This document shows, piece after piece, positions 9,998 through 18,463 of a stretch of DNA of 28,033 nt (position 1 is its first letter; each line of letters begins with the position of its first letter). Source of the DNA: Candidatus Zixiibacteriota bacterium (lineage in GTDB: Bacteria > Zixibacteria > MSB-5A5 > GN15 > FEB-12); the NCBI GenBank assembly GCA_030619345.1, contig JAUXBO010000001.1, forward strand, positions 1 to 28,033, read 5' to 3'. A model generated the notes under the pieces. It did no database searches. It was not told the DNA's origin and saw nothing but the letters and a program-made list of their open reading frames with translations. The translations under genes and the position numbers were made by a program.

Positions 9998-11573
9998 TGC
10001 CAACGAGGTTTTCCAACAGGAATGGCCACATCCCTCCGAATTCAAAAAATCGATCCGGATGGAGTTTTCCATCTACATATCATCTATGATTCTGCTTCTG
10101 ATGATCATTGCCGGATCGATTATTACTGACCGGTACATTGATGTTGTGACGCAGGCGGCAGCTGACAAACTCCTGGTTCAGGCCCGTTCGTATTCCGGAC
10201 CGGCCGGGAAGTTGATAATCTCCACAACTGGACCAGACGCCTTGTTGCTGAACAATATCTGCAAGAAACTAGCGGCAGATAATTCTGATATCACCTGGGT
10301 CAGTATTACGGGGCGCGAAGACGTTCTTCTGGCCCATACTGACATTAGAAAAGTTGCGACCGGCGGTCGGTTGGCTCCTGTTGTCGGCGGTGAATATCCT
10401 TCGCTGTTAAGAGACGGGGAGGGATTTAAGGTAGAGGCTGAAGCCATCAGAATCAGTGTTCCAATTACCGAAGGTGAGGTTCTGGTGGGACATCTTCACC
10501 TGGTTTCATCGGCTGCGAAGATTGCCTCGGCTCGCAAGGACTCTATACTGGCGGTAGCTACAGTTTCCATTTTGGTACTCCTGTTCGGCCTGCCGCTGAT
10601 AATGATAGGGCTACATCACAAGCTTCGCCCAATCAGTATCATAACGGATCATCTTAAGGACATTAAGTTTGATAACATCAAACTGGACATCCCGGTCAGT
10701 GGTCGAAATGAGCTTGGCTACCTGTCTGAGACTCTCCGAGTGATGGGCGGGAAACTCAATGCTGTCCAGAAAGAGATGATAGAGTCGGAGAGAATCTCCA
10801 GAGAATTCGAAATCGCCAGAGAGATTCAAGCCAGTATTCTCCCATCTTCCATTCCGACAAACGATGATTATAGTTTTACCGGCTTTTACCGCAGCGCCAA
10901 AGAGGTGGGAGGCGACTACTATGACTTCATTAAGTTGTCAGACAACAAAGTTGCCTTTCTGGTAGCAGACGTTTCCGGGAAATCGCTGCCCGGAATGTTG
11001 GTTATGTTGCTAACCCGAGATATTGTAAAGAATCACTGTTATAAAACGCTCGACCCGGTATCTCTTTTGTGCAAGGTCAACAGTGAACTTCTTGCCAATA
11101 TGAAGAAAGGGATGTTCGTCACGATGTTTTACGGTGTTTTGGACTATTCGTCCGGCTTGTTCCGTTTTGCGTCGGCTGGCCACAACCCACTTATTGTTAT
11201 GAATGATCACGAAGAGCCTCGCTTGATAAAAACCAAAGGCTTCCCGCTGGGAATGGTACCTTCGGATAAGTTTGACAATAGAATCGAACGGGGAGAACTG
11301 AAGCTCAAAGCCAAAGACTGGCTCATTCAGTTCACCGACGGAATCAATGAAGCTCAGGGCCGGGACGGCGAGGAATTCGGAATGGACCGCTTGGTCAGCC
11401 AATTGCAAAGTACGGCCGCACTAAGTCCGGAGCAGTTGATTGAATCAGTCATTGCAAATCTTGACCAATTTGTTGGCGAGCAGCCTCAATTTGATGACAT
11501 AACTCTAATTGCCCTGAAATTAAGTACAACATCTGTCGATAAAAATGTTATGCAGAAGGAAGAGTGTTATTGA
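9987..11573 (+). CDS. Membrane-bound SpoIIE/PP2C-type serine phosphatase with HAMP domain
   Basis: 528 residues. TM1 is at ~27-47, a periplasmic sensor region at ~50-185, TM2 at ~186-208, a HAMP-like linker at ~209-262 and a SpoIIE-type phosphatase at ~290-512. Metal-binding aspartates are visible: EVGGDYYDF (D310), VADVSGKSLPG (D328), FTDGINEAQ (D451) and DDITLIAL (D503/D504). AREIQASILP at 277-286 is the usual entry to these catalytic domains. Family role: dephosphorylates phospho-serine on STAS anti-sigma-factor antagonists. The two STAS proteins encoded just downstream are the obvious substrates. It starts inside the end of the barrel-TPR gene and its stop TGA shares one base with the next ATG, so translation is probably coupled. 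The signal sensed in the periplasm is unknown. Confidence 0.92.
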   Translation: MNRNANEVFQQEWPHPSEFKKSIRMEFSIYISSMILLLMIIAGSIITDRYIDVVTQAAADKLLVQARSYSGPAGKLIISTTGPDALLLNNICKKLAADNSDITWVSITGREDVLLAHTDIRKVATGGRLAPVVGGEYPSLLRDGEGFKVEAEAIRISVPITEGEVLVGHLHLVSSAAKIASARKDSILAVATVSILVLLFGLPLIMIGLHHKLRPISIITDHLKDIKFDNIKLDIPVSGRNELGYLSETLRVMGGKLNAVQKEMIESERISREFEIAREIQASILPSSIPTNDDYSFTGFYRSAKEVGGDYYDFIKLSDNKVAFLVADVSGKSLPGMLVMLLTRDIVKNHCYKTLDPVSLLCKVNSELLANMKKGMFVTMFYGVLDYSSGLFRFASAGHNPLIVMNDHEEPRLIKTKGFPLGMVPSDKFDNRIERGELKLKAKDWLIQFTDGINEAQGRDGEEFGMDRLVSQLQSTAALSPEQLIESVIANLDQFVGEQPQFDDITLIALKLSTTSVDKNVMQKEECY

Positions 11574-12337
11574 TGTCCGTTGATACCAGAAAAACTCCGA
11601 TGCTCGAACTGCCGGTAGATGCCGGGTTTGAGCGGCAGCAGGAGTTCATAGTCGAACTTAAAGAGTCAGTCAAACATGCTGTAGGCGAACTGTTTGTGGA
11701 CTGTTCAAAAGTTGAGCAAGTTACTTCCACGCATGTCAATATCCTGTGGCGAGCGTATTCGATCTGTAAGGATTCCGGCGTCAGGATGATATTGAAGAAT
11801 CCTACCGAGAGTGTTGTACGGGTCCTCAGCATACTCGACCTCCGTGAGATGTTCTTGATTGACGAAAGTAATGATTACTCCAAAGTCAGTCAGGAGGGAA
11901 CACAGAAGCCCCAGACTCTTGACAATCTCCTTTCAATGAAGATCAAACTCGAATCCAGTGAGATTGCCACCGGTCTAAAACGCGTGCAGGAATTTCTAAA
12001 AAGCGTACCTGTAACTTCAGCCTGTTCTGTGGAAATAGAGACTATATTCTACGAGCTGGCTACCAATGTACTTTTGTACAGTAAGCTAACCTCCAGCGAT
12101 CTTCTGGACTGTTCTGTCGAAGTGACCAAGAATAGAATTACAATGAAATTCATTGATTCAGGTGTGCTGTTCGATCCCTCGACTGCTGAAATACGGTACG
12201 ATCCCAAGTCAATGATTTCCAATTACCAGAAGCGTGGGTTGGGGCTGGTAATGATACGAAGAATGGCAGATACCATTAGTTATGAACGTCGGGATGACGG
12301 TGTGAACATAGTTACAGTGATGAAAGACTGGAGATAA
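11573..12337 (+). CDS. STAS domain fused to RsbW-like HATPase kinase domain (partner-switching regulator)
   Basis: 254 residues from the ATG at 11573. A purine-rich SD (AGAAGGAAGAG, 11554-11564) sits ~9 bases upstream and would overlap the GTG at 11564, so I prefer the ATG. Residues ~8-100 form a STAS domain. Its phosphoacceptor loop reads VTSTH (50-54), so Ser52 aligns with Ser58 of SpoIIAA, but the flanking D and G are replaced by T and H. Residues ~125-250 form an RsbW-type ATPase: E161xxxN165 (N box), D195SG197 and RGLGL (221-225). In this family the kinase phosphorylates the STAS partner and the phosphatase reverses it. Having antagonist and kinase in one chain is less common than separate genes and suggests intramolecular switching. 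Only 3 bp separate it from the next STAS gene. Confidence 0.85.
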   Translation: MSVDTRKTPMLELPVDAGFERQQEFIVELKESVKHAVGELFVDCSKVEQVTSTHVNILWRAYSICKDSGVRMILKNPTESVVRVLSILDLREMFLIDESNDYSKVSQEGTQKPQTLDNLLSMKIKLESSEIATGLKRVQEFLKSVPVTSACSVEIETIFYELATNVLLYSKLTSSDLLDCSVEVTKNRITMKFIDSGVLFDPSTAEIRYDPKSMISNYQKRGLGLVMIRRMADTISYERRDDGVNIVTVMKDWR

Positions 12338-12340
12338 CCG

Positions 12341-12679
12341 ATGTCGGATAGCAAGATAATTCAGCAGCAAGTAAACGACAATTCGCTCAGAATAAAAACG
12401 CCAGGGGTACTCGACAATAGCAATGCCCATGAAATGATAGAGATACTAATCGACGCCCACAAGCGTGGTTTTGTCAACATCGTCATCGATATGAGCGATC
12501 TGGGTTTTATCTCATCTGCCGGAGTGGGATCTATACTCGGTACCGTGGAACTTTTCCGCGAAGTAGGTGGGGATATCATTTTGTGTAACCTGACTCCTTC
12601 GGTCGTGCACGTGTTTGAGGTACTCGATCTGACTGATTATCTAACCGTGCGGAGCGAATTGAAAGAAACAATCAGATAG
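12341..12679 (+). CDS. STAS-domain anti-sigma factor antagonist (RsbV/SpoIIAA-like)
   Basis: 112 residues, the normal length for a single STAS domain. The core DMSDLGFISSAGVGSIL (50-66) contains the phosphoacceptor loop. Ser59 aligns with Ser58 of SpoIIAA; SSAG replaces DSSG. The C-terminal half (GGDIILCNLTPSVVHVFEV) is the typical strand-helix. It is likely phosphorylated by an RsbW-like kinase (the upstream fusion is the nearest candidate) and dephosphorylated by the SpoIIE phosphatase two genes upstream. No sigma factor or classical anti-sigma factor is adjacent, so the output target is unknown. Confidence 0.92.
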   Translation: MSDSKIIQQQVNDNSLRIKTPGVLDNSNAHEMIEILIDAHKRGFVNIVIDMSDLGFISSAGVGSILGTVELFREVGGDIILCNLTPSVVHVFEVLDLTDYLTVRSELKETIR

Positions 12680-12701
12680 ATTATGATTACGAGTGGATAA
12701 G

Positions 12702-14378
12702 ATGACTCCTGATACAAAACAACTATTTGAGAATTATGCAGCGGGCGGATATGACGAAGTCTCTTTTCAGCGCAATTTGATGGCGCTTGATGCGCTTTCA
12801 AAGCTCGCCAGACAGTTTTCCAACCAACCACACCTGGAGCACTTGTCATCGTTACTGTTGCTAACATTAGCCGGGCAGTTTTCCATAAGCAGCGCCTTTG
12901 CCTTGTTCTGCGATCCCGGGTTGTCTGATTCCGGCCAGGCCTACATGGGATTTGGTAAACTGAAGAACAGCACTGTTCTTGAGAAAATGGTCATACCCGT
13001 TTGCATTCGCGAACATTTTGTTACCAATCCTGATCCGGTGCTGGTGGATGAATACGAATCGCTGGCTGAATGCGGTGAAATTCAGGAAATCTTCCAGACG
13101 AACAATATCAAAATCATCGTGCCGCTGGTGCACAACGACAGTCTGATCGGTATTATCGGTCTGGGAGAGAAAGTCACTAAGAAAGAATTTGAGCCCAATG
13201 ACCTTGACATTCTGTGTACACTGGCTCATTCGATTACTCCCTTTATCTCAAATTCTATCCTGTTCCGTGAATTATCCGACCTCAACTGCTGGTATGTTGA
13301 TATTTTAAATTCCGTCAAACAGGCCGTGCTTATTTTTGATAGCAACTATCGGTTGAAGTTGGCAAATCTTTCAGCCATAAGCATTTTGGAAAAGCTGCAT
13401 GGCAACGCAGCCATTTACGCCACCCGTAAACCCTCGATTGATGAGCTATTGACGCAGTCTGCATTTCCGGGCTGGCATAGTCGTCTCGAAACTGCAAATA
13501 GTACGGGGATGAGCAGAATGCTCGAGAGTATGGTAGCCTATGTCGGGGATGAAGAGCTCATTTTCAACGTACACACGGGGAGATTCAAACGGGACAATCA
13601 AGGCGACTACGATATCTTCGTAACCCTGGACAACATCACCGATCAGAAAGCAAGCGAGCAACGTCTGTTTGAGGTAGAGAAATTCGCCGAAAAGGGTGTT
13701 ATGGCGTCGACTATCGCTCACGAACTAAACAATTTCCTGGGACTGATCCTGGGTGGAACTGAGTTGGCTGGAATGGCTTTGGCCAAGGGGAACACAGACA
13801 AAGTGGCTGCTACTCTGGAGAAGATCAAAGGAAACGTGGGGAAAATGGAACGTTTCACGGCTGGACTGGTCGACTACACTCGCCTGAATACCAAAAAGCA
13901 CGAGACTAACTTAAATGACATAATCTCCGATGTACTGTCTTTTGTCGCCGTGCAGAAGAAATTTACCCGTATTACGATTACCACTGATCTGGCGAAAGAT
14001 CTCCCGTCTTTTACTCTCGATGCCGATCAGATGTCTCAGCTTATCATGAACCTTGTCAACAATGCCGCCGATGCTATCAAGGAGTCGGGGAAACCCACTC
14101 GCCGGATATCCGTTTCCACCAGATTCGAGAATATCTATGCTGTTCTGATCATTTCTGACAACGGAACGGGAATCAAGCCTGAGCTCAAAGAGAAACTCTT
14201 TAAGGCTCACTTTACGACAAAAGAAAAGGGGCATGGATTTGGTCTGGTCACTTGCTCAAAAATTATCTATAATCACAAGGGCAAAATTGACATTGAGACT
14301 GAAATTGGAAAAGGCTCTACTTTCATGCTATCTTTCCCCATCGCCCAATCCACTGCATCCGATTTATCAGACAGTTGA
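12702..14378 (+). CDS. GAF-PAS sensor histidine kinase
   Basis: 558 residues from the ATG at 12702, which has a GAGTGG SD-like stretch ~5 bases upstream. An in-frame GTG at 12693 is an alternative, and the residue numbers here use it. A GAF-like domain lies at ~28-195 and a PAS-like domain at ~200-315. The H box STIAHELNNFLGLI has His343. The N box is at 450-461 (NLVNNAAD), G1 is DNGTGIKP (489-496) and G2 is GHGFGL (513-518). All residues for ATP binding and autophosphorylation are present. There are no membrane segments, so it is cytoplasmic. The H box resembles NtrB-type kinases. No response regulator is encoded in the window. It lies about 22 bp after the STAS gene and closes the gene run, so it may be the output branch of the partner-switching module or an independent kinase. 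Confidence 0.9.
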   Translation: MTPDTKQLFENYAAGGYDEVSFQRNLMALDALSKLARQFSNQPHLEHLSSLLLLTLAGQFSISSAFALFCDPGLSDSGQAYMGFGKLKNSTVLEKMVIPVCIREHFVTNPDPVLVDEYESLAECGEIQEIFQTNNIKIIVPLVHNDSLIGIIGLGEKVTKKEFEPNDLDILCTLAHSITPFISNSILFRELSDLNCWYVDILNSVKQAVLIFDSNYRLKLANLSAISILEKLHGNAAIYATRKPSIDELLTQSAFPGWHSRLETANSTGMSRMLESMVAYVGDEELIFNVHTGRFKRDNQGDYDIFVTLDNITDQKASEQRLFEVEKFAEKGVMASTIAHELNNFLGLILGGTELAGMALAKGNTDKVAATLEKIKGNVGKMERFTAGLVDYTRLNTKKHETNLNDIISDVLSFVAVQKKFTRITITTDLAKDLPSFTLDADQMSQLIMNLVNNAADAIKESGKPTRRISVSTRFENIYAVLIISDNGTGIKPELKEKLFKAHFTTKEKGHGFGLVTCSKIIYNHKGKIDIETEIGKGSTFMLSFPIAQSTASDLSDS

Positions 14379-14406
14379 TCTTGTCCGATAGTCCTGCGAC
14401 ATTCTA

Positions 14407-14514
14407 TTATTTGTCAGAATTATAAGGGGAGAGGGCAGTCTGTCGGTGACGGTCCGCCACAGCAATTAAGCTCGATGCAGCGGTCGCCAAAATAAAGACG
14501 GCCAGAAATTGCAA
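14407..14514 (-). CDS. Possible 35-residue hydrophobic small protein (TTG start)
   Basis: A perfect SD, AGGAGGT (14521-14527 on the minus strand), lies 6 bases before an in-frame TTG. The product would have a hydrophobic first 20 residues (MQFLAVFILATAASSLIAVA) followed by a short polar tail ending NSDK. That fits a single-membrane small protein or a secreted peptide cut after the hydrophobic part. It is antiparallel to both flanking genes. A weak promoter-like pair, TTGCCG ... TATAAG at 15-bp spacing, lies upstream on the minus strand around 14582-14608. I recognise no family. It could be spurious: the evidence is the SD, its spacing and the composition. Confidence 0.4.
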   Translation of the reverse strand: MQFLAVFILATAASSLIAVADRHRQTALSPYNSDK

Positions 14515-14520
14515 TACACT

Positions 14521-14527
14521 ACCTCCT
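14521..14527 (-). promoter_or_regulatory. Strong ribosome binding site for the 35-residue peptide
   Basis: The minus strand reads AAAAGGAGGT at 14530-14521, a near-perfect anti-SD match and among the strongest in the window. It sits 6 bases from a TTG codon. It has no role for any plus-strand gene. Confidence 0.45.
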
Positions 14528-14707
14528 TTTCCAATGCCGGATATGAAGCGGAACCTCAAAAGAACAAACTGCTGTCCTTCAACCTTATAGTAAAAACTCC
14601 TAATCGGCAAATCACGAAAAGGGCTTGAAATAGCTCCGCTTTCGGCTTAACTTTTAATACGTCTAATCTTGAATTACCAAACCGCGTGATCAGTTCGGGA
14701 GGTATTT

Positions 14708-16720
14708 ATGAAGCAAACCGGCAAGCTTTTCGCGTTCTTGCTATTAGCAACTCTGTCTGTCAGTTTATCAGTACACGGCGACCCCTATAACTATCTGTCT
14801 CCCAATGAAATAAATGAGCGCTTGAAGTCTCTCAAGACCGCCTCGGGAGTCAGTGCTACAACTCATTTACTTGCAAAGACCGCAGGGGAACGGGAACTTC
14901 TTCTGCTTGAAATCTCCGGCGGCAATCCTGAAGGCTCTGCGATTTTGGTTGTGGCTAATATGGAAGGCAACTATCCGCTTGCCAGTGAAGCAGCCGTTAG
15001 ATTGAGCGAACTGTTGGCCAACGACTGGCAGGAGATGCTCAATAACCATAAGTGGTATATTGTTCCGGTGGGGAACCCGGATGGATACGCCCGTTTCTTC
15101 TCAAGCCCGTCTTCAATCAACTATACAAATAATCGTTCGGTCAATTCGGACATGGATGACGCTTTTGATGAAGACGGCCCAGAAGATCTCAATAAAGATG
15201 GTTTTATAACCATAATTCGTCAGCCGCATCCGGAAGGAAAGTGGATCGAAGTCGAATCCAATCCGATGCTGATGAAGAAAGCCGATGCCGCCAAAGGAGA
15301 AACCGGGAAGTACCGGATTTTTCCTGAGGGCATTGACAACGACGGCGACGGCAAAATTAACGAAGACGGTCCCGGTGGTGTGAATCCGGGACATAATTTC
15401 CCCCACGACTTTCAGCACTATACTTCCACCGACGGCCTCTTTGCGGCCAGCGAAAACGAAGCGCGTGGGATTCTGGAGTTCTGCTTTGAGCATACCGAGA
15501 TAGCTATGGTTATCACGTTCGGTCGCGTAAACAGCCTCAAGGAAGTGCCCAAGTCCGGTCGCAAGGCTGAAGCAGATCAGAGCAAATACAAAGTCCCGGA
15601 ACGTTGGGCAAAAAGAATTGGACTCGATCCAGAAAAAGAGTATCCAATCAAAGACCTGCTGGCTTTGGCCCGCGATTATACCGGCTATAAGGAGTTAACC
15701 GAAGACCAACTATTGCAGTGGTTGGGCGTTGGGGCCGCAGTCAATCCCGCAAAGGGAGACCTTTCGTACTGGGAAGAGATCAGCGAGAAATACAACGAGT
15801 TCATAAAAGAAGCGGGACTCGACGGTAAGCGGCTTGATCCACAAGGGTTTTCTTCCGGTTCTATAGAAGAGTGGTCGTACTATCAATACGGGGTTCCGAC
15901 GTTTGCTATGGATTTCTGGACCTTACCGGAACCAGAAAAAGAGGAAAAGAAAGAAGAACAAGCGGGAATAACACTCGATTCACTTGAAAACATGACCAAT
16001 GATCAGTTTATCGAACTTGGTGAAGAACGAATAGATGAATTTCTTAAGGCCAACGACGCGCCTTCGATGTACACGGCCACAATGGTTATCAGTGCCCTTA
16101 AAGGCGGAATGATGGATACCAAAAAGATGGCCAAGTTCATGCGGAAAAATAAAAAGAAGGATGATGCAGGTGGCGCCGATGAGGAAGACGAAGCGCTTTT
16201 TGCTTACCAGCCCGATGCGTTCATTGCCTGGCAGTCGTATAATCATCCCACCCTCGGTAAAGTTGAAATAGGGGGACAGAAACCGTATGCGCAGCTTCTT
16301 CCGGCATCGGACGAGGTAGACAGCCTGTTAAGCAAACAACTCTCGTTTGTCAAGGAACTGGCGGAGAGGCTCCCCAGTCTCTCTATCAGCCGAACGGTGG
16401 TTGAAGCGGTTAGCTCGGATGTTTATCGCCTCGATGTTTGGGTGGCGAACAACGGATTCCTGCCGTATCCAACTCATCAGGGAAAACGAAGTCAGCGGCC
16501 CGCGCCTCCGGCTTTGACGCTCGATGAGAATAACCTTACCATTCTCGAAGGTTGTGCACGAAAACCCCTGGGATTGATCGACGGATCAGGTGGCGTTGAA
16601 AAAGTCACCTGGCTTTTGCAGGGAGTAGCAGGTAGTAAAATCAAATTGAGTTTGCAGTCTCTAAGCGCCGGTACTGACGAACTGACGATAACCCTCACCG
16701 AAGGGGAGACCTCACGATGA
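14708..16720 (+). CDS. Secreted M14 carboxypeptidase-like protein, predicted catalytically dead
   Basis: 670 residues with a signal peptide (1-24, cut near SVHG/DP). The fold markers of zinc carboxypeptidases are present: IVPVGNPDGYARFF (118-131) and GSIEEWSYYQYG (384-395). Aligned to the next gene, however, the HxxE zinc motif reads E86-G-N-Y89, the Asn-Arg substrate pair reads G-H (228-229), the third zinc His is G272 (or R273) and the catalytic Glu is D402. Two Asp-rich, EF-hand-like loops lie at ~151-167 and ~208-223. A charged Glu/Lys linker follows (about 409-417), then a helical insert and a C-terminal beta domain shared with its neighbour (YNHPTLGKVEIGG). SD GGGAGGT lies 4 bases before the ATG. 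It overlaps the next gene by 4 bp. Likely a pseudo-enzyme partner, inhibitor or binding protein; this is inferred. Confidence 0.85.
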   Translation: MKQTGKLFAFLLLATLSVSLSVHGDPYNYLSPNEINERLKSLKTASGVSATTHLLAKTAGERELLLLEISGGNPEGSAILVVANMEGNYPLASEAAVRLSELLANDWQEMLNNHKWYIVPVGNPDGYARFFSSPSSINYTNNRSVNSDMDDAFDEDGPEDLNKDGFITIIRQPHPEGKWIEVESNPMLMKKADAAKGETGKYRIFPEGIDNDGDGKINEDGPGGVNPGHNFPHDFQHYTSTDGLFAASENEARGILEFCFEHTEIAMVITFGRVNSLKEVPKSGRKAEADQSKYKVPERWAKRIGLDPEKEYPIKDLLALARDYTGYKELTEDQLLQWLGVGAAVNPAKGDLSYWEEISEKYNEFIKEAGLDGKRLDPQGFSSGSIEEWSYYQYGVPTFAMDFWTLPEPEKEEKKEEQAGITLDSLENMTNDQFIELGEERIDEFLKANDAPSMYTATMVISALKGGMMDTKKMAKFMRKNKKKDDAGGADEEDEALFAYQPDAFIAWQSYNHPTLGKVEIGGQKPYAQLLPASDEVDSLLSKQLSFVKELAERLPSLSISRTVVEAVSSDVYRLDVWVANNGFLPYPTHQGKRSQRPAPPALTLDENNLTILEGCARKPLGLIDGSGGVEKVTWLLQGVAGSKIKLSLQSLSAGTDELTITLTEGETSR

Positions 16721-18444
16721 AAAAACTCAGCTTAATTTTTGCCATAATCTTATTGTGTATGTTGGCCACCTCCGTAAGTTCTGAGAAACTACGTTTGACT
16801 TTTGACCATTTCTATGACGGGCAGGCTGTCATAGACGCCGTTCATGATCTGCACAAGGCTTATCCCAATCTGACGACATTACAGTCCTTGGGCCAGAGTG
16901 AAGAAGGACGCGATATCTGGCAGTTAACCATCAATAATCCCAAGACCGGCAAGGACACGGAAAAGCCCGGCATTTATGTCGACGGTTCTATTCACGGTAA
17001 CGAGATCCAGGCGACTGAAGTCTGTCTTTACCTGGTCTGGTATTTACTGGATTCTTACGACAGCAATCCGGTAATCACCAAGCTGGTGGATAGTCGCGCT
17101 TTCTACATTATCCCGATTGTAAATGTCGATAGCCGGTGGCATTTCTTTACCGATGCCGGCGATTATAATATCGGGCGCACGGGCATGGTGCCCTACGATG
17201 ACGATCGCGACGGCCTCCTTGATGAGGATGGCCCGGATGATATTGACGGTGACGGCCAGATTCTCCGCATGCGGATTAAGGACCCATACGGTAATTGGAA
17301 AAGCCATCCGGACGACGCCAGAGTAATGGTCCGGGTAAAAGATGGGGAACAGGGCCAATGGACCCGTCTGGGTTCTGAGGGTATTGACAACGACGGCGAT
17401 GGACAGATTAACGAAGATGGGCCCGGCTATCTGGATATGAACCGCAATTGGGGCTTTAAATGGCAGCCTCCCTATGTTCAGTCAGGCGCAGGGGACTTTC
17501 CAATGTCCGGCAAAGTAACCAGAGCCGTGTCGAGCTTCATTTTATCTAAACCGAATATCTGCTTTAATTTTGCTTTTCATAATTCCGGTGGTCTGATTGT
17601 CCGCGGACCGGGATCAAAACTGGCCGGAATGTACCCACCGCAGGATGTCAAAGTGTATGATTACCTTGGACACGAAGGCGAAAAAATCCTCCCCGGATAC
17701 GAATACATAATTGGCGGGCAGGATATGTACACGACCCACGGAGACTTTGATGAGTGGATGTATTCCAACCTCGGAATCTTCGGATTCGTGGGCGAACTAT
17801 TCATGAGTGAACAGGAGCGCTACCGTCTTCTCAAGAAAAATGCGGACAAGGACGAAGAATGGTTTGACGGTACCCCGGCAATTGAGAAACACAAGTTCGA
17901 CGATAACGTCAATCAGGGGCAGATGTTCTCGGACTGGAAAGAATTCGACCATCCGGTACTTGGGAAAATTGAGATAGGTGGTTGGAATACATTTACGACC
18001 CGTATCCCGCCTCTGTTTATGCTCCCGGAGATGGTCCATCGCAATGCCTCGCTCGTTATTTTTACTGCCCAGCAGGCTCCCGAAGTGAATCTTGAATTGA
18101 TCGACATAACCGACATCGGTAATGGGCTTAAGAGAGTACGGGTTCGTGCCCACAATGGCAATGCTATACCCTCACTGTCCGCTCAAGCTGTAAGGAGAGA
18201 CATCTATCGCAAAGATATGTTCGAGATTACCGGCGGTTCCATAGAAGTTGTCTCCGGTGGTATTATCAGCGACCTTCACATGGATCGTGTGTCTCCAAAA
18301 CGAAATCGGCCCGAAGTTATCTTTTCCAGTGTTCCGGCTTTTGGAACTTGCGAAGTCCAATGGATCGTCAAGGGGAGTGGCTCGGCCACTATCAGTTACT
18401 CGGCTATTAAGGCCAAGAATTTGAAATTGAGTATTAAGCTCTAA
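16717..18444 (+). CDS. Secreted M14 zinc carboxypeptidase with intact active site
   Basis: 575 residues with a signal peptide (1-22, ending TSVSS). The metallocarboxypeptidase site is complete. Zinc ligands are H93 and E96 (SIHGNE) and H288 (FAFHNSGG). The substrate-binding pair is N242-R243 (MNRNW). The catalytic Glu is E360 (GFVGELF), after a GDFDEWMY loop. An Asp-rich insert at ~161-238 contains two EF-hand-like loops (DIDGDGQI and GIDNDGDGQINEDGPG), probably binding calcium. The C-terminal ~170 residues begin with FDHPVLGKIEIGG and form a beta domain. Role: removal of C-terminal residues from peptides in the periplasm or outside the cell. The ATGA overlap with the upstream pseudo-enzyme gene implies coupled translation and possibly a complex. 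Confidence 0.9.
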   Translation: MKKLSLIFAIILLCMLATSVSSEKLRLTFDHFYDGQAVIDAVHDLHKAYPNLTTLQSLGQSEEGRDIWQLTINNPKTGKDTEKPGIYVDGSIHGNEIQATEVCLYLVWYLLDSYDSNPVITKLVDSRAFYIIPIVNVDSRWHFFTDAGDYNIGRTGMVPYDDDRDGLLDEDGPDDIDGDGQILRMRIKDPYGNWKSHPDDARVMVRVKDGEQGQWTRLGSEGIDNDGDGQINEDGPGYLDMNRNWGFKWQPPYVQSGAGDFPMSGKVTRAVSSFILSKPNICFNFAFHNSGGLIVRGPGSKLAGMYPPQDVKVYDYLGHEGEKILPGYEYIIGGQDMYTTHGDFDEWMYSNLGIFGFVGELFMSEQERYRLLKKNADKDEEWFDGTPAIEKHKFDDNVNQGQMFSDWKEFDHPVLGKIEIGGWNTFTTRIPPLFMLPEMVHRNASLVIFTAQQAPEVNLELIDITDIGNGLKRVRVRAHNGNAIPSLSAQAVRRDIYRKDMFEITGGSIEVVSGGIISDLHMDRVSPKRNRPEVIFSSVPAFGTCEVQWIVKGSGSATISYSAIKAKNLKLSIKL

Positions 18445-18463
18445 TCTGAACAGGGTAATTTTG

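Larger units (their letters stand above)
14379..14707. other. Spacer between the histidine kinase and the M14 gene pair
   Basis: This 329-bp spacer holds one possible short minus-strand gene (14407-14514). The right end carries the SD of the downstream gene (GGGAGGT, 14697-14703, 4 bases before the ATG) and an A/T-rich stretch (about 14648-14675) that could be its promoter, though I cannot assign -35/-10 boxes with confidence. I see no convincing hairpin-plus-T-run terminator after the kinase gene. Confidence 0.5.

Noticed and set aside
16756..16770. Lipobox in the intact carboxypeptidase (ILLC)
   Set aside because: The Cys is in the middle of the hydrophobic core and is followed by more hydrophobic residues, so a standard signal peptide ending TSVSS fits better.
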